A DNA stretch of 27,688 bases from CBFDBF01 sp050293315 (GTDB taxonomy: Bacteria > Pseudomonadota > Gammaproteobacteria > Chromatiales > Chromatiaceae): the NCBI GenBank assembly GCA_050293315.1, contig JBNKMS010000009.1, forward strand, positions 1-27,688, read 5' to 3'. A program made the position numbers and the translations under genes. Shown piece by piece: positions 8,515 through 16,783 of this stretch. The notes beneath the pieces were generated by a model. It was not told the origin of the DNA and ran no database searches. It saw only the letters and a list, made by a program, of their open reading frames with translations. Numbering within the stretch: the first letter of the stretch is position 1; the number at the start of each line of letters is the position of its first letter.

Positions 8515-8565
8515 GTCTGCAGTGTAAAATGGCTAGAGGTAAAAAGTCCAGAAAAAGTAGTAACT

Positions 8566-8598
8566 TAAAGTATAGCGCTTTATTCCATAAAATCACTA
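8566..8598 (-). promoter_or_regulatory. Putative promoter of the Fur-family gene with an overlapping inverted repeat
   Basis: On the minus strand TATACT (8569-8574) is a good -10 box, about 55 bases before the ATG; the -35 (around TAGTGA/AGTGAT) is weak. An inverted repeat TAAAG-N7-CTTTA (8566-8582) covers the -10 and is a possible autoregulatory operator. This rests on pattern reading only. Confidence 0.35.
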
Positions 8599-8639
8599 TA
8601 TATCATATATTTAGGCCTGTTTTCGTCTCTGAAAATGGG

Positions 8640-9320
8640 TCAGGCATGGACACCACAACCATGTGCTGCCGGAATCTTCTTCTTCTCTCTATTATCGATC
8701 AAGTTCTTGACTGCGATCATGAAACCCATGCCGATAAAGGCACCAGGCGGTAGGATCGCCAGCAGCATACCCTTGAAATCATCGCCCAGGCTCATAGTAA
8801 GCCCAGCGGCCACTTCACCAAACATCAGATCGGCCTGGGAAAACAGTGTGCCCATGCCGATGATCTCACGCATACTGCCGAGTACCACCAGGGCAAGGGT
8901 AAAGCCCAAACCCATGGCCAGACCATCAATGGCTGAGCGGATAATGCTGTTTTTTGAAGCGAAGGCCTCGGCGCGCCCGATGATGGCGCAGTTGGTGACA
9001 ATAAGAGGAATAAAGATGCCTAGTACCTTAAACAGGTCATAGAACCAGGCGTTCATGCTCAGTTCTACCGCGGTTACAAATGAGGCGATCACCAGAACAA
9101 ATACTGGTAGCCGGATCTCCTGGCGCACGATATTACGGATCATGGAGATGGTGATATTTGATAGCGCCAGGACTACCGTTGTGGCTATACCCAGTCCCAG
9201 GCCGTTTATGGCAGTGCTGGTCACGGCCAGTAGGGGGCATAGCCCCAATATAGCCACGATTGCCTGATTGTTGTCCCACAAGCCGTCACGGATTATTTTA
9301 CCGTAGGTAATCTCAGCCAT
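8640..9320 (-). CDS. rnfE: Rnf/Rsx electron-transport complex membrane subunit E
   Basis: A 226-residue polytopic inner-membrane protein (about six helices) of the RnfE/NqrD family. I start it at the ATG at 9320 (MAEITYGKIIRDGLWDNN), which matches family N-termini and lies 1 base after the rnfG stop; the longer frame to 9380 overlaps rnfG and adds a basic, non-conserved leader. Conserved stretches are LWDNNQAIVAILGLCPLLAV, PLIVTNCAIIGRAEAFA and ILPPGAFIGMGF. With its paralogue RnfA it forms the inverted-topology pair whose half-channel Cys (in LGLCPLLAV and TNCAIIGRA) hold a membrane-embedded iron-sulfur centre. The tail REKKKIPAAHGCGVHA is normal for the group. It is the last gene of the rnf cluster. 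Confidence 0.93.
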   Translation of the reverse strand: MAEITYGKIIRDGLWDNNQAIVAILGLCPLLAVTSTAINGLGLGIATTVVLALSNITISMIRNIVRQEIRLPVFVLVIASFVTAVELSMNAWFYDLFKVLGIFIPLIVTNCAIIGRAEAFASKNSIIRSAIDGLAMGLGFTLALVVLGSMREIIGMGTLFSQADLMFGEVAAGLTMSLGDDFKGMLLAILPPGAFIGMGFMIAVKNLIDNREKKKIPAAHGCGVHA

Positions 9321-9321
9321 T

Positions 9322-9981
9322 TTAGTCGCCCTTTGTCTCGGTTTGTCCATCAGGTGACGCGCTCGTCTCTTTCTGCGCAAAGATCGCTTCCTGGTTGCTC
9401 TTGAAATAGAGCAGGGTGTTCTTTACCGCCTTGACCACGGCCCGCGGTGTGATGGTTGCTCCAGTAAACTGGTCAAAGACACCGCCATCGCGTTTTACCC
9501 CCCACTGATCAGGGGTAGGGTTGGAGAGAGATTTCCCGTTGAAGCCCAGGACCCAGTCACTCTTCTGGATCTCCACCTTATCGCCCAGACCAGGGGTCTC
9601 CTTATGGGAGACTACACGGACACCGGCCAGGGAGCCGTCAGCCTTTACTGCTACCAGCAATTTGATGCTACCACTATAACCACCGCGGGCGATGGAGGTG
9701 AATACGGCTGCAACCGCATCTCCGCCCTTGCGTCCACGGTAGATGGTGGTCTCCTCACCGCCCAACATCTCTGGTTCAGATACGGTGAGTTTGTCATTGA
9801 TGATGTCGTTATCTATGCTCTCCGCAGGAACCATAGCACTGAGGCTATTCAGCAGCGCCTGACGCTCATTTTCAGCAATCTGATCTTTGGTCGCCTGGTG
9901 GGTAAATGCCACCAGACCGGTGCCCAATACGGCAAACATGGCCAGCACCAGACCGGCAGCAGTGATCTTGCGCTTAGTCAT
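9322..9981 (-). CDS. rnfG: Rnf/Rsx complex subunit G, covalent-FMN protein
   Basis: A 219-residue protein with one N-terminal membrane helix (ITAAGLVLAMFAVLGTGLVA, 6-25) and a periplasmic FMN-binding domain. The flavinylation motif is TGATITP at 173-179, where T176 would carry FMN through a phosphoester link made by ApbE (ApbE is not in this window). SHKETPGLGDKVE (125-137) is another family hallmark. It passes electrons between the membrane Fe-S centre of RnfA/E and RnfD. Its start overlaps the rnfD stop by 8 bases, and rnfE begins 1 base after its stop, indicating translational coupling within one operon. Confidence 0.94.
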   Translation of the reverse strand: MTKRKITAAGLVLAMFAVLGTGLVAFTHQATKDQIAENERQALLNSLSAMVPAESIDNDIINDKLTVSEPEMLGGEETTIYRGRKGGDAVAAVFTSIARGGYSGSIKLLVAVKADGSLAGVRVVSHKETPGLGDKVEIQKSDWVLGFNGKSLSNPTPDQWGVKRDGGVFDQFTGATITPRAVVKAVKNTLLYFKSNQEAIFAQKETSASPDGQTETKGD

Positions 9982-11017
9982 GCTCTGTCTCCCGATGGCC
10001 GAAGGTTCGGGGTCGGGTGAAGTGACCCAGTGAGGGAGCAGCCGAGTTCATCAACAGTACCGAGAAGGCAACGGCGTCCGGATAGCCACCCCAGGTGCGG
10101 ATGGTATAGATCAGTACACCTATACAGGCCCCATATATCAGTTGGCCATTACGGGTACCGGGGGCGGTTACCGGATCGGTAGCAATGAAGAAGGCCCCCA
10201 ACATGGTGGCGCCACTAAAGAGATGAAACAGGGCGCCAGGATAGGCATCCGGATCAATGAGCTGAAACAGGGTGGCCATAATCGCCAGACTGGCCAGTAC
10301 GGCGACCGGAATGTGCCAGCTGATCGCCTGTTTGTAGAGCATGAACAGACCGCCCAGCAGATAGAGCACAAATACAGTCTCCCAGCCGGTTGCGCCCAGG
10401 TTTCCGAGCAGTGGGTTGGCACTGATTTCGGTCACAGTGCTATTCAGAGATAGCTGGGTCTTCATTGTATCCAGGGGGGTTGCCATGGTGACCGCGTCCC
10501 ACTCCAGCCCGGTTGGTAGTACGCCACCGAATATGGCACTCAGGGTCTCGATAAAACCCATCGGATTCTCATTCAGCATAATAGGCGGCAGCCAGGAGGT
10601 CATCTGCACTGGATATGAGACCAGTAGCAGGACATAGGCGGCCATCGCCGGGTTAAAGATGTTGTATCCGAGGCCACCGTATATCTGTTTCACCACCAGG
10701 ATAGCAAACGCAACACCCAGTACGGTGAGCCACCAGGGGAGCAGCGGGGGGACGGCAAGGGCAAACAGCAGCGCTGTGAGGGTGGCGCTGAGGTCACCTA
10801 TGGCCGGCATTGCCGGGCGTCCACGCAGCTTCATGGCCAATGTCTCACATACGATCGCAGTGATGGTGGCCAGCACAATGTTTATCAAGATGCCCCAACC
10901 AAAGAGCCAGATCATGCCGATGGCACCCGGTATCAATGCCAAGATCACCCACAGCATGGCCATGGTCACGCTGTTGGGACGATCGGTAAAGGGGGATGTA
11001 ATGGTCGTAAATTGCAT
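9974..11017 (-). CDS. rnfD: Rnf/Rsx complex membrane subunit D, covalent-FMN protein
   Basis: A 347-residue polytopic membrane protein of the RnfD/NqrB family. The flavin-attachment motif TMATPLD (177-183) has T180 as likely FMN-bearing threonine, and the conserved FSGATMLGAFFIATDPVT lies near residue 267. KQIYGGLGYNIFNPAMAAYV (110-129) is also typical. It conducts electrons through FMN and probably riboflavin, and belongs to the ion-translocating part of the complex. It begins 3 bases after rnfC ends and overlaps rnfG by 8 bases. Confidence 0.95.
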   Translation of the reverse strand: MQFTTITSPFTDRPNSVTMAMLWVILALIPGAIGMIWLFGWGILINIVLATITAIVCETLAMKLRGRPAMPAIGDLSATLTALLFALAVPPLLPWWLTVLGVAFAILVVKQIYGGLGYNIFNPAMAAYVLLLVSYPVQMTSWLPPIMLNENPMGFIETLSAIFGGVLPTGLEWDAVTMATPLDTMKTQLSLNSTVTEISANPLLGNLGATGWETVFVLYLLGGLFMLYKQAISWHIPVAVLASLAIMATLFQLIDPDAYPGALFHLFSGATMLGAFFIATDPVTAPGTRNGQLIYGACIGVLIYTIRTWGGYPDAVAFSVLLMNSAAPSLGHFTRPRTFGHRETEHD

Positions 11018-11020
11018 TAT

Positions 11021-12565
11021 CTATCCATCCTGTCTATCGGCGTCTGGGGTGGCAGCAGTGCTCTCAGCCACCTCTGCTTTGGGCGTGGCAGCTGCCTTTT
11101 CCGCGGCGGCGGCCTTTTTTGCCGCCATCAGCGCCTTCTTCTCGGCTTCCAGACGTTCCAGTCGCGCAGTGCGTGCCTCGGAACGCAGACGTGCCGCCTC
11201 GCTCTTCTGGTTCTCAATCTCTTCACTATTGCATGCTGCCTTGCCGTGGCGGAAATACTGCACCAGGGGGATGCGCGATGGGCAGACATGCGAACAACAG
11301 CCGCACTCAATACAGTCAAACAGGTTGTAGTGTCTGGCCCGATCCAGGGCTTCAGAGCGGACATGCCAGTACATCTTGTTTGGCAGCAGGTTCATCGGGC
11401 AGGCGGTGACACAGCGCAGGCAGCGTATACATGCGCTGGCGCTACCCGGATGAGGCAGCTCAGCAGCACTTGGTGAGAGTATGCAGTTAGTCGCCTTGAC
11501 CACAGGAACGGCGTCGTGCGGCACCGATATGCCCATCATCGGACCACCCATAATCAGGCGGGATGCCTTCTCGGTATAGCCGCCGGCCTCTGCCACCAGC
11601 TCCTCCACCTGGGTTCCAACCAGGACCTCAAGGTTTTGCGGTTCTGTTATCCCCTCACCGGTGACGGTCAGATAACGGGATATTAGAGGACGGCCTTCCA
11701 GCACTGCGTCGGCTACTGCTGCCGAGGTGCCCACGTTGTGGCAGACAAAACCGATATTGGCAGGGATCCCGCCGGATGGGACCTCCTTGCCGGTAAGGAT
11801 GTAGATTAACTGCTTCTCACCACCACTTGGATAGCGGGTAGGTACAACCACTACCTCGGTGTTGTTCTCCAATCCGGCATCCACTACCGCTTGACGCATG
11901 ACGCTAGCCGCTTCCGGTTTATTGTCCTCGATTCCGATCAGGCAGTTCTCGATCTCCAGCATGTGACACATGATCTTGATGCCAACCATGATGCGATCGG
12001 CGCGTTTCCGCATAAGGAGATCATCGCAGGTAATGAATGGTTCACACTCCACACCATTGATAATCAGGGTGTGGATATCCACTCCCGGGGGAGGGCTGAG
12101 TTTTACACTGGCAGGAAAGCTGGCGCCGCCCATACCGACCACCCCGGCATCTCGCACCCGTCGAATAATCTCTTCTCGGCTTAGAGAGGTGAAGTCGGTT
12201 ACCAGCTCCGGTAGTTTGATCCACTCATCCTTGCCGTCGGTCTCTATGACAATGCAAGGTCCACTAAGGCCGGATGGATGAATTACGGGGAAATCACCGA
12301 TCTCTACCACGGTGCCGGAACTTGAGGCATGAACCGAGGCGCTGATAAAACCTCCGGGTTCTCCGATCATCTGCCCCTTTAGTACTCTATCTCCTACCGC
12401 AACCAGAGGTTTGGCAGGCAGACCAAGATGTTGCCGCAGCGGGATAATCAAGCGTTTTGGCAGGGCGGCCTTTTTCAGCTCGCGTTGCAGTGACTGTGCC
12501 TTGTTATCTGCAGGATGGATGCCGCCGCTGATCTTCCAGAGTTTACGGGTAGTTGTCTGTTGCAT
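11021..12565 (-). CDS. rnfC: Rnf/Rsx complex subunit C, NADH- and Fe-S-binding
   Basis: A 514-residue peripheral subunit that accepts electrons from NADH by FMN and passes them to Fe-S clusters. The nucleotide/flavin site includes GVVGMGGASFPASVKL and INGVECEPFITCDD; the SLBB-like region follows. Two 4Fe-4S motifs are present: CIRCLRCVTACP near residue 377 and CIECGCCSHVCP near 416. After ~445 the protein ends in an Ala/Glu/Lys-rich, probably coiled or disordered tail (EIENQKSEAARLRSEAR...). Such tails vary much in length in gammaproteobacteria; E. coli RsxC has a far longer one. It starts 2 bases after rnfB stops. Confidence 0.95.
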   Translation of the reverse strand: MQQTTTRKLWKISGGIHPADNKAQSLQRELKKAALPKRLIIPLRQHLGLPAKPLVAVGDRVLKGQMIGEPGGFISASVHASSSGTVVEIGDFPVIHPSGLSGPCIVIETDGKDEWIKLPELVTDFTSLSREEIIRRVRDAGVVGMGGASFPASVKLSPPPGVDIHTLIINGVECEPFITCDDLLMRKRADRIMVGIKIMCHMLEIENCLIGIEDNKPEAASVMRQAVVDAGLENNTEVVVVPTRYPSGGEKQLIYILTGKEVPSGGIPANIGFVCHNVGTSAAVADAVLEGRPLISRYLTVTGEGITEPQNLEVLVGTQVEELVAEAGGYTEKASRLIMGGPMMGISVPHDAVPVVKATNCILSPSAAELPHPGSASACIRCLRCVTACPMNLLPNKMYWHVRSEALDRARHYNLFDCIECGCCSHVCPSRIPLVQYFRHGKAACNSEEIENQKSEAARLRSEARTARLERLEAEKKALMAAKKAAAAEKAAATPKAEVAESTAATPDADRQDG

Positions 12566-12567
12566 GG

Positions 12568-13155
12568 TTATGCCACCCTGCTCTGTACGGTTTCCATGGT
12601 TGCCATCTCATCCGGTGCGTTGCCGGGTAGGGGCCAGGCCCAGTTGTTAATAGTGACCGGGATCGGCTGCATGCTGATGCAGTCAACCGGGCAGGGCTCG
12701 ACACAGGCCTCGCAGCCGATACACTCGGCGCTGATTATTGTGTGCATCTGTTTGGTGGTCCCGAGGATGGCGTCTACCGGGCAGTTTTTCAGGCAGACGG
12801 CACAACCGATGCAGTCCTGCTCATTGATGAATGCGACGACCGGGCCGGATACTTCCTCATCACCATCACTATTACCCATGGGCATGGGGTCTATGCCCAG
12901 CAGCTCGGCTATACTCAGCATGGTGGTCTCGCCACCTGGTGGGCAGCCGTTGACCGGGGCGGTTCCTTCGGCCACCGCTTCGGCGTAGGAGGTGCATCCT
13001 GGAAAGCCGCACTGTCCACACTGGCTTTGAGGGAGCATCTCACTGATCTTCTCAGCTATCGGGTTCTCCTCCACATGAAAGCGGATTGATGAGTACCCCA
13101 GTAGTAGCCCAAAAATGAGGGCGAGCAGAGATATGGCGATAATGGCGACTAGCAT
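12568..13155 (-). CDS. rnfB: Rnf/Rsx complex subunit B, multi-cluster ferredoxin protein
   Basis: A 195-residue protein with an N-terminal membrane anchor (residues 2-21), then a 4Fe-4S domain with C46, C49, C54 and C71 (CGQCGFPGC...GC), and a two-cluster ferredoxin domain with C115-C118-C121-C125 and C145-C148-C151-C155. It is the entry or exit point for ferredoxin electrons and faces the cytoplasm. The second ferredoxin motif is CIGCEACVEPCPVDCI. It lies 12 bases after rnfA and directly before rnfC. Confidence 0.95.
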   Translation of the reverse strand: MLVAIIAISLLALIFGLLLGYSSIRFHVEENPIAEKISEMLPQSQCGQCGFPGCTSYAEAVAEGTAPVNGCPPGGETTMLSIAELLGIDPMPMGNSDGDEEVSGPVVAFINEQDCIGCAVCLKNCPVDAILGTTKQMHTIISAECIGCEACVEPCPVDCISMQPIPVTINNWAWPLPGNAPDEMATMETVQSRVA

Positions 13156-13167
13156 ATCTATCTGCTC

Positions 13168-13749
13168 CTAACTGGATACCAGTCCAGCAAAACCGAGAAA
13201 CGCCATGGACATAAGCCCAGCGGTGATCATGCCGATTGCGCTTCCCTTAAATGGTTGTGGTACATCCGATACGTTGATGCGCTCTCGTACTGAGGCGAAC
13301 AGGATCAAGACCAGAGAGAAGCCGCCGGCGGCACCTAAACCATACAGGGCCGACTCGATGAAGTTGTGTCCCTCCTGGATGTTTAGCAGGGCCACGCCGA
13401 GTACTGCACAGTTGGTGGTGATCAATGGCAGGAAGATGCCCAGGGTCTGATAGAGGACCGGGCTGGTCTTGTGCATCACCATCTCAGTGAACTGCACCAG
13501 TACCGCGATAATCAGGATAAATGCAATGGTGCGAAGATACCCCAGGCCCAATGGTATCAGCATATATTCGTTGGCCAAGTAGCTTATGACCGATGCCAGG
13601 GTCAGGACGAAACTGGTAGCAAGGCTCATTCCCACGGCGGTATCGATCTTGCCGGAGACGCCCATAAAGGGGCAGAGTCCCAGGAATTTTACCAGTACAA
13701 AGTTGTTTACCAGTACGGTACTGATCAGGATTAGGATGTACTCTTGCAT
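13168..13749 (-). CDS. rnfA: Rnf/Rsx complex membrane subunit A
   Basis: A 193-residue polytopic membrane protein of six predicted helices, paralogous to RnfE. Conserved segments are NNFVLVKFLGLCPFMGVSG and PLITTNCAVLGVALLN, whose cysteines flank the inverted half-helices thought to bind a 2Fe-2S centre in the membrane. It is the first gene of the six-gene cluster A-B-C-D-G-E, typical of gammaproteobacteria; unlike E. coli the cluster is not followed by nth. The leader of 132 bases back to metG contains an inverted repeat near a promoter-like sequence. Confidence 0.95.
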   Translation of the reverse strand: MQEYILILISTVLVNNFVLVKFLGLCPFMGVSGKIDTAVGMSLATSFVLTLASVISYLANEYMLIPLGLGYLRTIAFILIIAVLVQFTEMVMHKTSPVLYQTLGIFLPLITTNCAVLGVALLNIQEGHNFIESALYGLGAAGGFSLVLILFASVRERINVSDVPQPFKGSAIGMITAGLMSMAFLGFAGLVSS

Positions 13750-13803
13750 CTGCTGTCCCGTCTAAGTTGGTTGGGTAAAAAAGGCCACAGCGAAGATTAC
13801 CAG

Positions 13804-13840
13804 ATTTTATCTATTAGAAGTATTGAATTTTCTAATGTAT
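13804..13840 (-). promoter_or_regulatory. Putative rnf promoter/operator region
   Basis: Between metG and rnfA an inverted repeat ATTAGAA-N10-TTCTAAT (arms 13813-13819 and 13830-13836) precedes TAAAAT (13804-13809 on the minus strand), a possible -10 box about 55 bases before rnfA. TTAGAA/TTCTAA half-sites resemble those bound by Irr/PerR-type Fur-family proteins, although the spacer here is longer. No convincing -35 was found. Confidence 0.35.
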
Positions 13841-13850
13841 TTATTGAGCG

Positions 13851-13876
13851 GGTTTTCCCAGCAGCAGGGGGAAACC
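13851..13876 (-). terminator. Weak terminator-like hairpin after metG
   Basis: GGTTTTCCC (13851-13859) can pair with GGGAAACC (13869-13876) with one bulge, just after the metG stop. The following minus-strand sequence is only AT-rich, with no T-run, so this is uncertain. Confidence 0.3.
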
Positions 13877-13881
13877 GGTTC

Positions 13882-15558
13882 CTACCCTCCACCCTGGGTG
13901 TCTGATAGGTCCTCTCTGGAGGCCTCTATCATCGCCTCTATCTGTTGTGGCTCCACCCGGGTCATTAGCGGTTTGAATTTGGCAATCTCGTGATCCAGCA
14001 GTGGGGTGGCTAGCTGCTCCCAGCTGAGAGGCTCTATCTGTAGGAAGTCCTCTGCCTGTTCGGTTGTAGCCGGCAGGACCGGACGTAGGTAACCGATCAG
14101 CAGGCGGAACAGGTTGATCCCCATGGAGCAGATATCCTGCAGCTCCTGCTCCCGGCCATCCTCTTTGGCAATGACCCAGGGCTTCCGCTCATCTATATAT
14201 CTATTGGCGCGGTCGGCCAGGGCCATGATCTCACGGATGGCGCGGCTGAACTCCCGCTGCTGGTAGCACTGCGCGATACTCGCGCCGGCCGTAACAAACT
14301 CCTGGAACAGCACCGGTTCCGCCAGCTCGGATGCCACTCTATTGGCGAACTGTTTGCGCAGGAAGCCGGAGCAGCGGCTGGCTATATTTACCACTTTACC
14401 CACCAGGTCTGAATTTACCCGGGCGGTAAAATCCTCCAGATTGAGGTCGATATCCTCAATCCCGCTCCCAAGTTTGGCCGCAAAATAGTAGCGTAGATAC
14501 TCCGGATTGAGGTGATCCAGATAGGTTCGCGCCTTGATGAAGGTGCCGCGCGACTTGGACATCTTCTGTCCATCTACCGTGAGAAAACCGTGGGAGAAGA
14601 TCTTGCTTGGGGCGCGGAAACCAGCGCCGTGCAGCATGGCCGGCCAGAACAGGGCGTGGAAATAGATAATATCCTTACCGATAAAGTGGTACAGCGCCGC
14701 ATCCGAGTCCTGGGACCAGAAGTCGTCGAACTCTAATCCTTCAGTCCTCTCACACAGGTTTTTAAAGCTGGCCATATAGCCGATCGGTGCATCTAGCCAG
14801 ACATAGAAATACTTGCCAGGGTGGTCGGGTATCTCAAAGCCGAAGTAGGGTGCATCGCGCGAGATGTCCCACTCCTGCAGTCCGGCCTCAAACCACTCGT
14901 CCAGCTTGTTGGCCACCTCGTCCTGCAGGTGTCCCCCCTTTGTCCACTGCTTCAACATCTCCTCAAAATCGCCCAGTTTGAAGAAGTAGTGCTCCGACTC
15001 GCGCTCCTCCGGCGTGGCGCCAGAGACGGCAGAGACCGGATTTATCAGCTCGTTGGGGGAGTAGCTGGCACCACAGGCCTCACAGTTATCGCCATACTGG
15101 TCTTTAGCTCCACACTTGGGGCACTCACCCCGGATGAAGCGGTCCGGCAGGAACATCTCCTCCACCGGGTCGTAGGCCTGGGTAATGGTGCGGCTGGTGA
15201 TATGGCCGGCATCACGATTGCGTTCATATATAAGGGTAGAGTACTCCCGGTTCTCCTCGGAGTGGGTGGAGTGATAGTTATCAAACTCGACCCTAAAGTC
15301 GGCAAAGTCGGCCTGATGCTCCCTGCTGATGCGGGCGATCAGCTCCTCCTCATTAATCCCCTCCTGGCGTGCACGCAACATGATGGGGGTGCCGTGGGCA
15401 TCATCGGCGCAGACGTATATGCAGCGGTGACCTTGCATTTTCTGGAATCGTACCCAGATATCGGTCTGGATATACTCCACCAGATGGCCGATGTGGATCG
15501 GGCCGTTGGCATAGGGCAGGGCACTGGTTACCAGGATATTGCGTGGTCTGTCGCTCAT
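13882..15558 (-). CDS. metG: Methionyl-tRNA synthetase lacking the C-terminal tRNA-binding domain
   Basis: A 558-residue class I aminoacyl-tRNA synthetase that charges tRNA-Met. Visible: signature HIGH at 22-25, a zinc knuckle with C146, C149, C159 and C162 (CPKCG...CEACG), KMSKS near 332, and the anticodon-binding helical bundle to ~540. The protein ends at EAMIEASREDLSDTQGGG; E. coli MetRS continues for about 110 residues of EMAP/Trbp111-like dimerisation domain, which is missing here. The 132 bases to rnfA are too short to hide it in another frame. I start at the ATG at 15558 (MSDRPRNILVTSALPYANG); the frame extends six codons to a TTG at 15576. It diverges from mrp, an arrangement also seen in E. 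coli and Pseudomonas. Confidence 0.94.
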   Translation of the reverse strand: MSDRPRNILVTSALPYANGPIHIGHLVEYIQTDIWVRFQKMQGHRCIYVCADDAHGTPIMLRARQEGINEEELIARISREHQADFADFRVEFDNYHSTHSEENREYSTLIYERNRDAGHITSRTITQAYDPVEEMFLPDRFIRGECPKCGAKDQYGDNCEACGASYSPNELINPVSAVSGATPEERESEHYFFKLGDFEEMLKQWTKGGHLQDEVANKLDEWFEAGLQEWDISRDAPYFGFEIPDHPGKYFYVWLDAPIGYMASFKNLCERTEGLEFDDFWSQDSDAALYHFIGKDIIYFHALFWPAMLHGAGFRAPSKIFSHGFLTVDGQKMSKSRGTFIKARTYLDHLNPEYLRYYFAAKLGSGIEDIDLNLEDFTARVNSDLVGKVVNIASRCSGFLRKQFANRVASELAEPVLFQEFVTAGASIAQCYQQREFSRAIREIMALADRANRYIDERKPWVIAKEDGREQELQDICSMGINLFRLLIGYLRPVLPATTEQAEDFLQIEPLSWEQLATPLLDHEIAKFKPLMTRVEPQQIEAMIEASREDLSDTQGGG

Positions 15559-15594
15559 CTCTACTACTGTCTTCAATGTCGGTGGTTAATAAGC

Positions 15595-15654
15595 GGCATA
15601 TTATGCCATGAAATAGTGGTGGCGGGTGTCCATATGACGTGGTTGCGGTAGAAT
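15595..15654. promoter_or_regulatory. Divergent metG/mrp promoter region
   Basis: For mrp (+ strand) TAGAAT at 15649-15654 is a good -10 box 37 bases before the ATG; its -35 (GTGTCC, 15626-15631) is poor. For metG (- strand) CATAAT falls inside a perfect palindrome GGCATA-T-TATGCC (15595-15607). Assigned by eye only. Confidence 0.35.
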
Positions 15655-15691
15655 GCGCAATCAGATTTTTTCGGTTGGCAGGAGACAGAAG

Positions 15692-16783
15692 ATGGCAGAG
15701 TTGGCACGAGAGCAGATTGAGGCGGCGATTGGTGGATATGTAGAGCCTCATCTGGAGCAGGATCTGGTCGCGGCGAAGGCGGTCAAAGGGATTGAGATCA
15801 ATGGTGACAGGGTCAAGATCGAGATCGAACTGGGCTTTCCGGCCGATAGTATCGTCAAGGATCTGGCCGACAAGATAAAAGAGATAGTGGAGCAGGTGGA
15901 TGGAGTCGCCTCTGCCGAGGTGAGTGTGGGCTGGAAGGTGGTTGCCCATTCGGTACAAAAATCGCTGAAGCCGATCGATAACGTAAAAAACATTATAGCC
16001 GTCGCCTCTGGTAAGGGTGGGGTGGGTAAGTCCACTGTGGCGGTAAATCTAGCCCTCTCTCTGGCGGCAGAGGGCGCCAAGGTTGGGGTGCTGGATGCGG
16101 ATATCTATGGCCCCTCACAACCACGTATGCTGGGGGTCTCCGGTCAGCCTGAGTCCAAGGATGGAACTAGCCTGGAGCCGATGCAGGGTCATGGTCTGCA
16201 GGTGATGTCTATCGGTTTTCTGATCGATGAAGAGACCCCGATGATCTGGCGTGGGCCTATGGTTACCCAGGCGCTGGAACAACTTTTGAATGACACCAAC
16301 TGGGATAGCCTGGACTATCTGGTCATCGACCTGCCTCCTGGTACCGGTGATGCCCAGTTGACCCTGGCGCAAAAGGTGCCGGTGTCAGGCGCAGTCGTTG
16401 TCACCACCCCGCAGGATATAGCCCTGCTGGATGCGCGTAAGGGGTTCAAGATGTTTGAGAAGGTGGAGGTCCCGGTGCTGGGTATTGTCGAGAATATGAG
16501 CACCCATATCTGCTCCAACTGCAACCATGAGGAGCATATCTTCGGCCAGGGTGGTGGCTCCAACATGGCGGAGCAGTATGGGGTCGATTTCCTCGGGGCC
16601 CTGCCTCTGGATATCCGAATCCGGCAGGAGACCGACGCTGGTAACCCGACTGTTGCGGCCGAGCCGGATGCTGCTATCTCTTTGATTTACCGTGAGATTG
16701 CCCGCAAGACGGCGGCCAAGCTCTCGCTCAAGGCGAAGAGTTATGCGGCTAAGTTCCCCAATATAGTGATCCAGAATAACTAA
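15692..16783 (+). CDS. apbC: Mrp/ApbC family iron-sulfur cluster carrier ATPase
   Basis: A 363-residue P-loop ATPase of the Mrp/NBP35 family. The N-terminal ~85 residues form a MIP18/DUF59-like domain; then the deviant Walker A motif SGKGGVGKST near 107-115, LDADIYGPSQPRMLG, LVIDLPPGTGDAQLTLAQ, and the cluster-binding CSNC near 273-276 within CSNCNHEEHIFGQGGG. It forms a dimer that holds and delivers a labile 4Fe-4S cluster to apoproteins. I start at 15692 because AGGAG lies 7 bases upstream and MAELAREQIEAAI matches the family; the frame is open 39 bases further upstream. The next gene overlaps its TAA by one base (TAATG). Also called mrp. Confidence 0.94.
   Translation: MAELAREQIEAAIGGYVEPHLEQDLVAAKAVKGIEINGDRVKIEIELGFPADSIVKDLADKIKEIVEQVDGVASAEVSVGWKVVAHSVQKSLKPIDNVKNIIAVASGKGGVGKSTVAVNLALSLAAEGAKVGVLDADIYGPSQPRMLGVSGQPESKDGTSLEPMQGHGLQVMSIGFLIDEETPMIWRGPMVTQALEQLLNDTNWDSLDYLVIDLPPGTGDAQLTLAQKVPVSGAVVVTTPQDIALLDARKGFKMFEKVEVPVLGIVENMSTHICSNCNHEEHIFGQGGGSNMAEQYGVDFLGALPLDIRIRQETDAGNPTVAAEPDAAISLIYREIARKTAAKLSLKAKSYAAKFPNIVIQNN

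Noticed and set aside
14821..15651. 276-codon plus-strand frame opposite metG
   Set aside because: Complete overlap with metG, which has all catalytic motifs; the plus-strand translation resembles no family.
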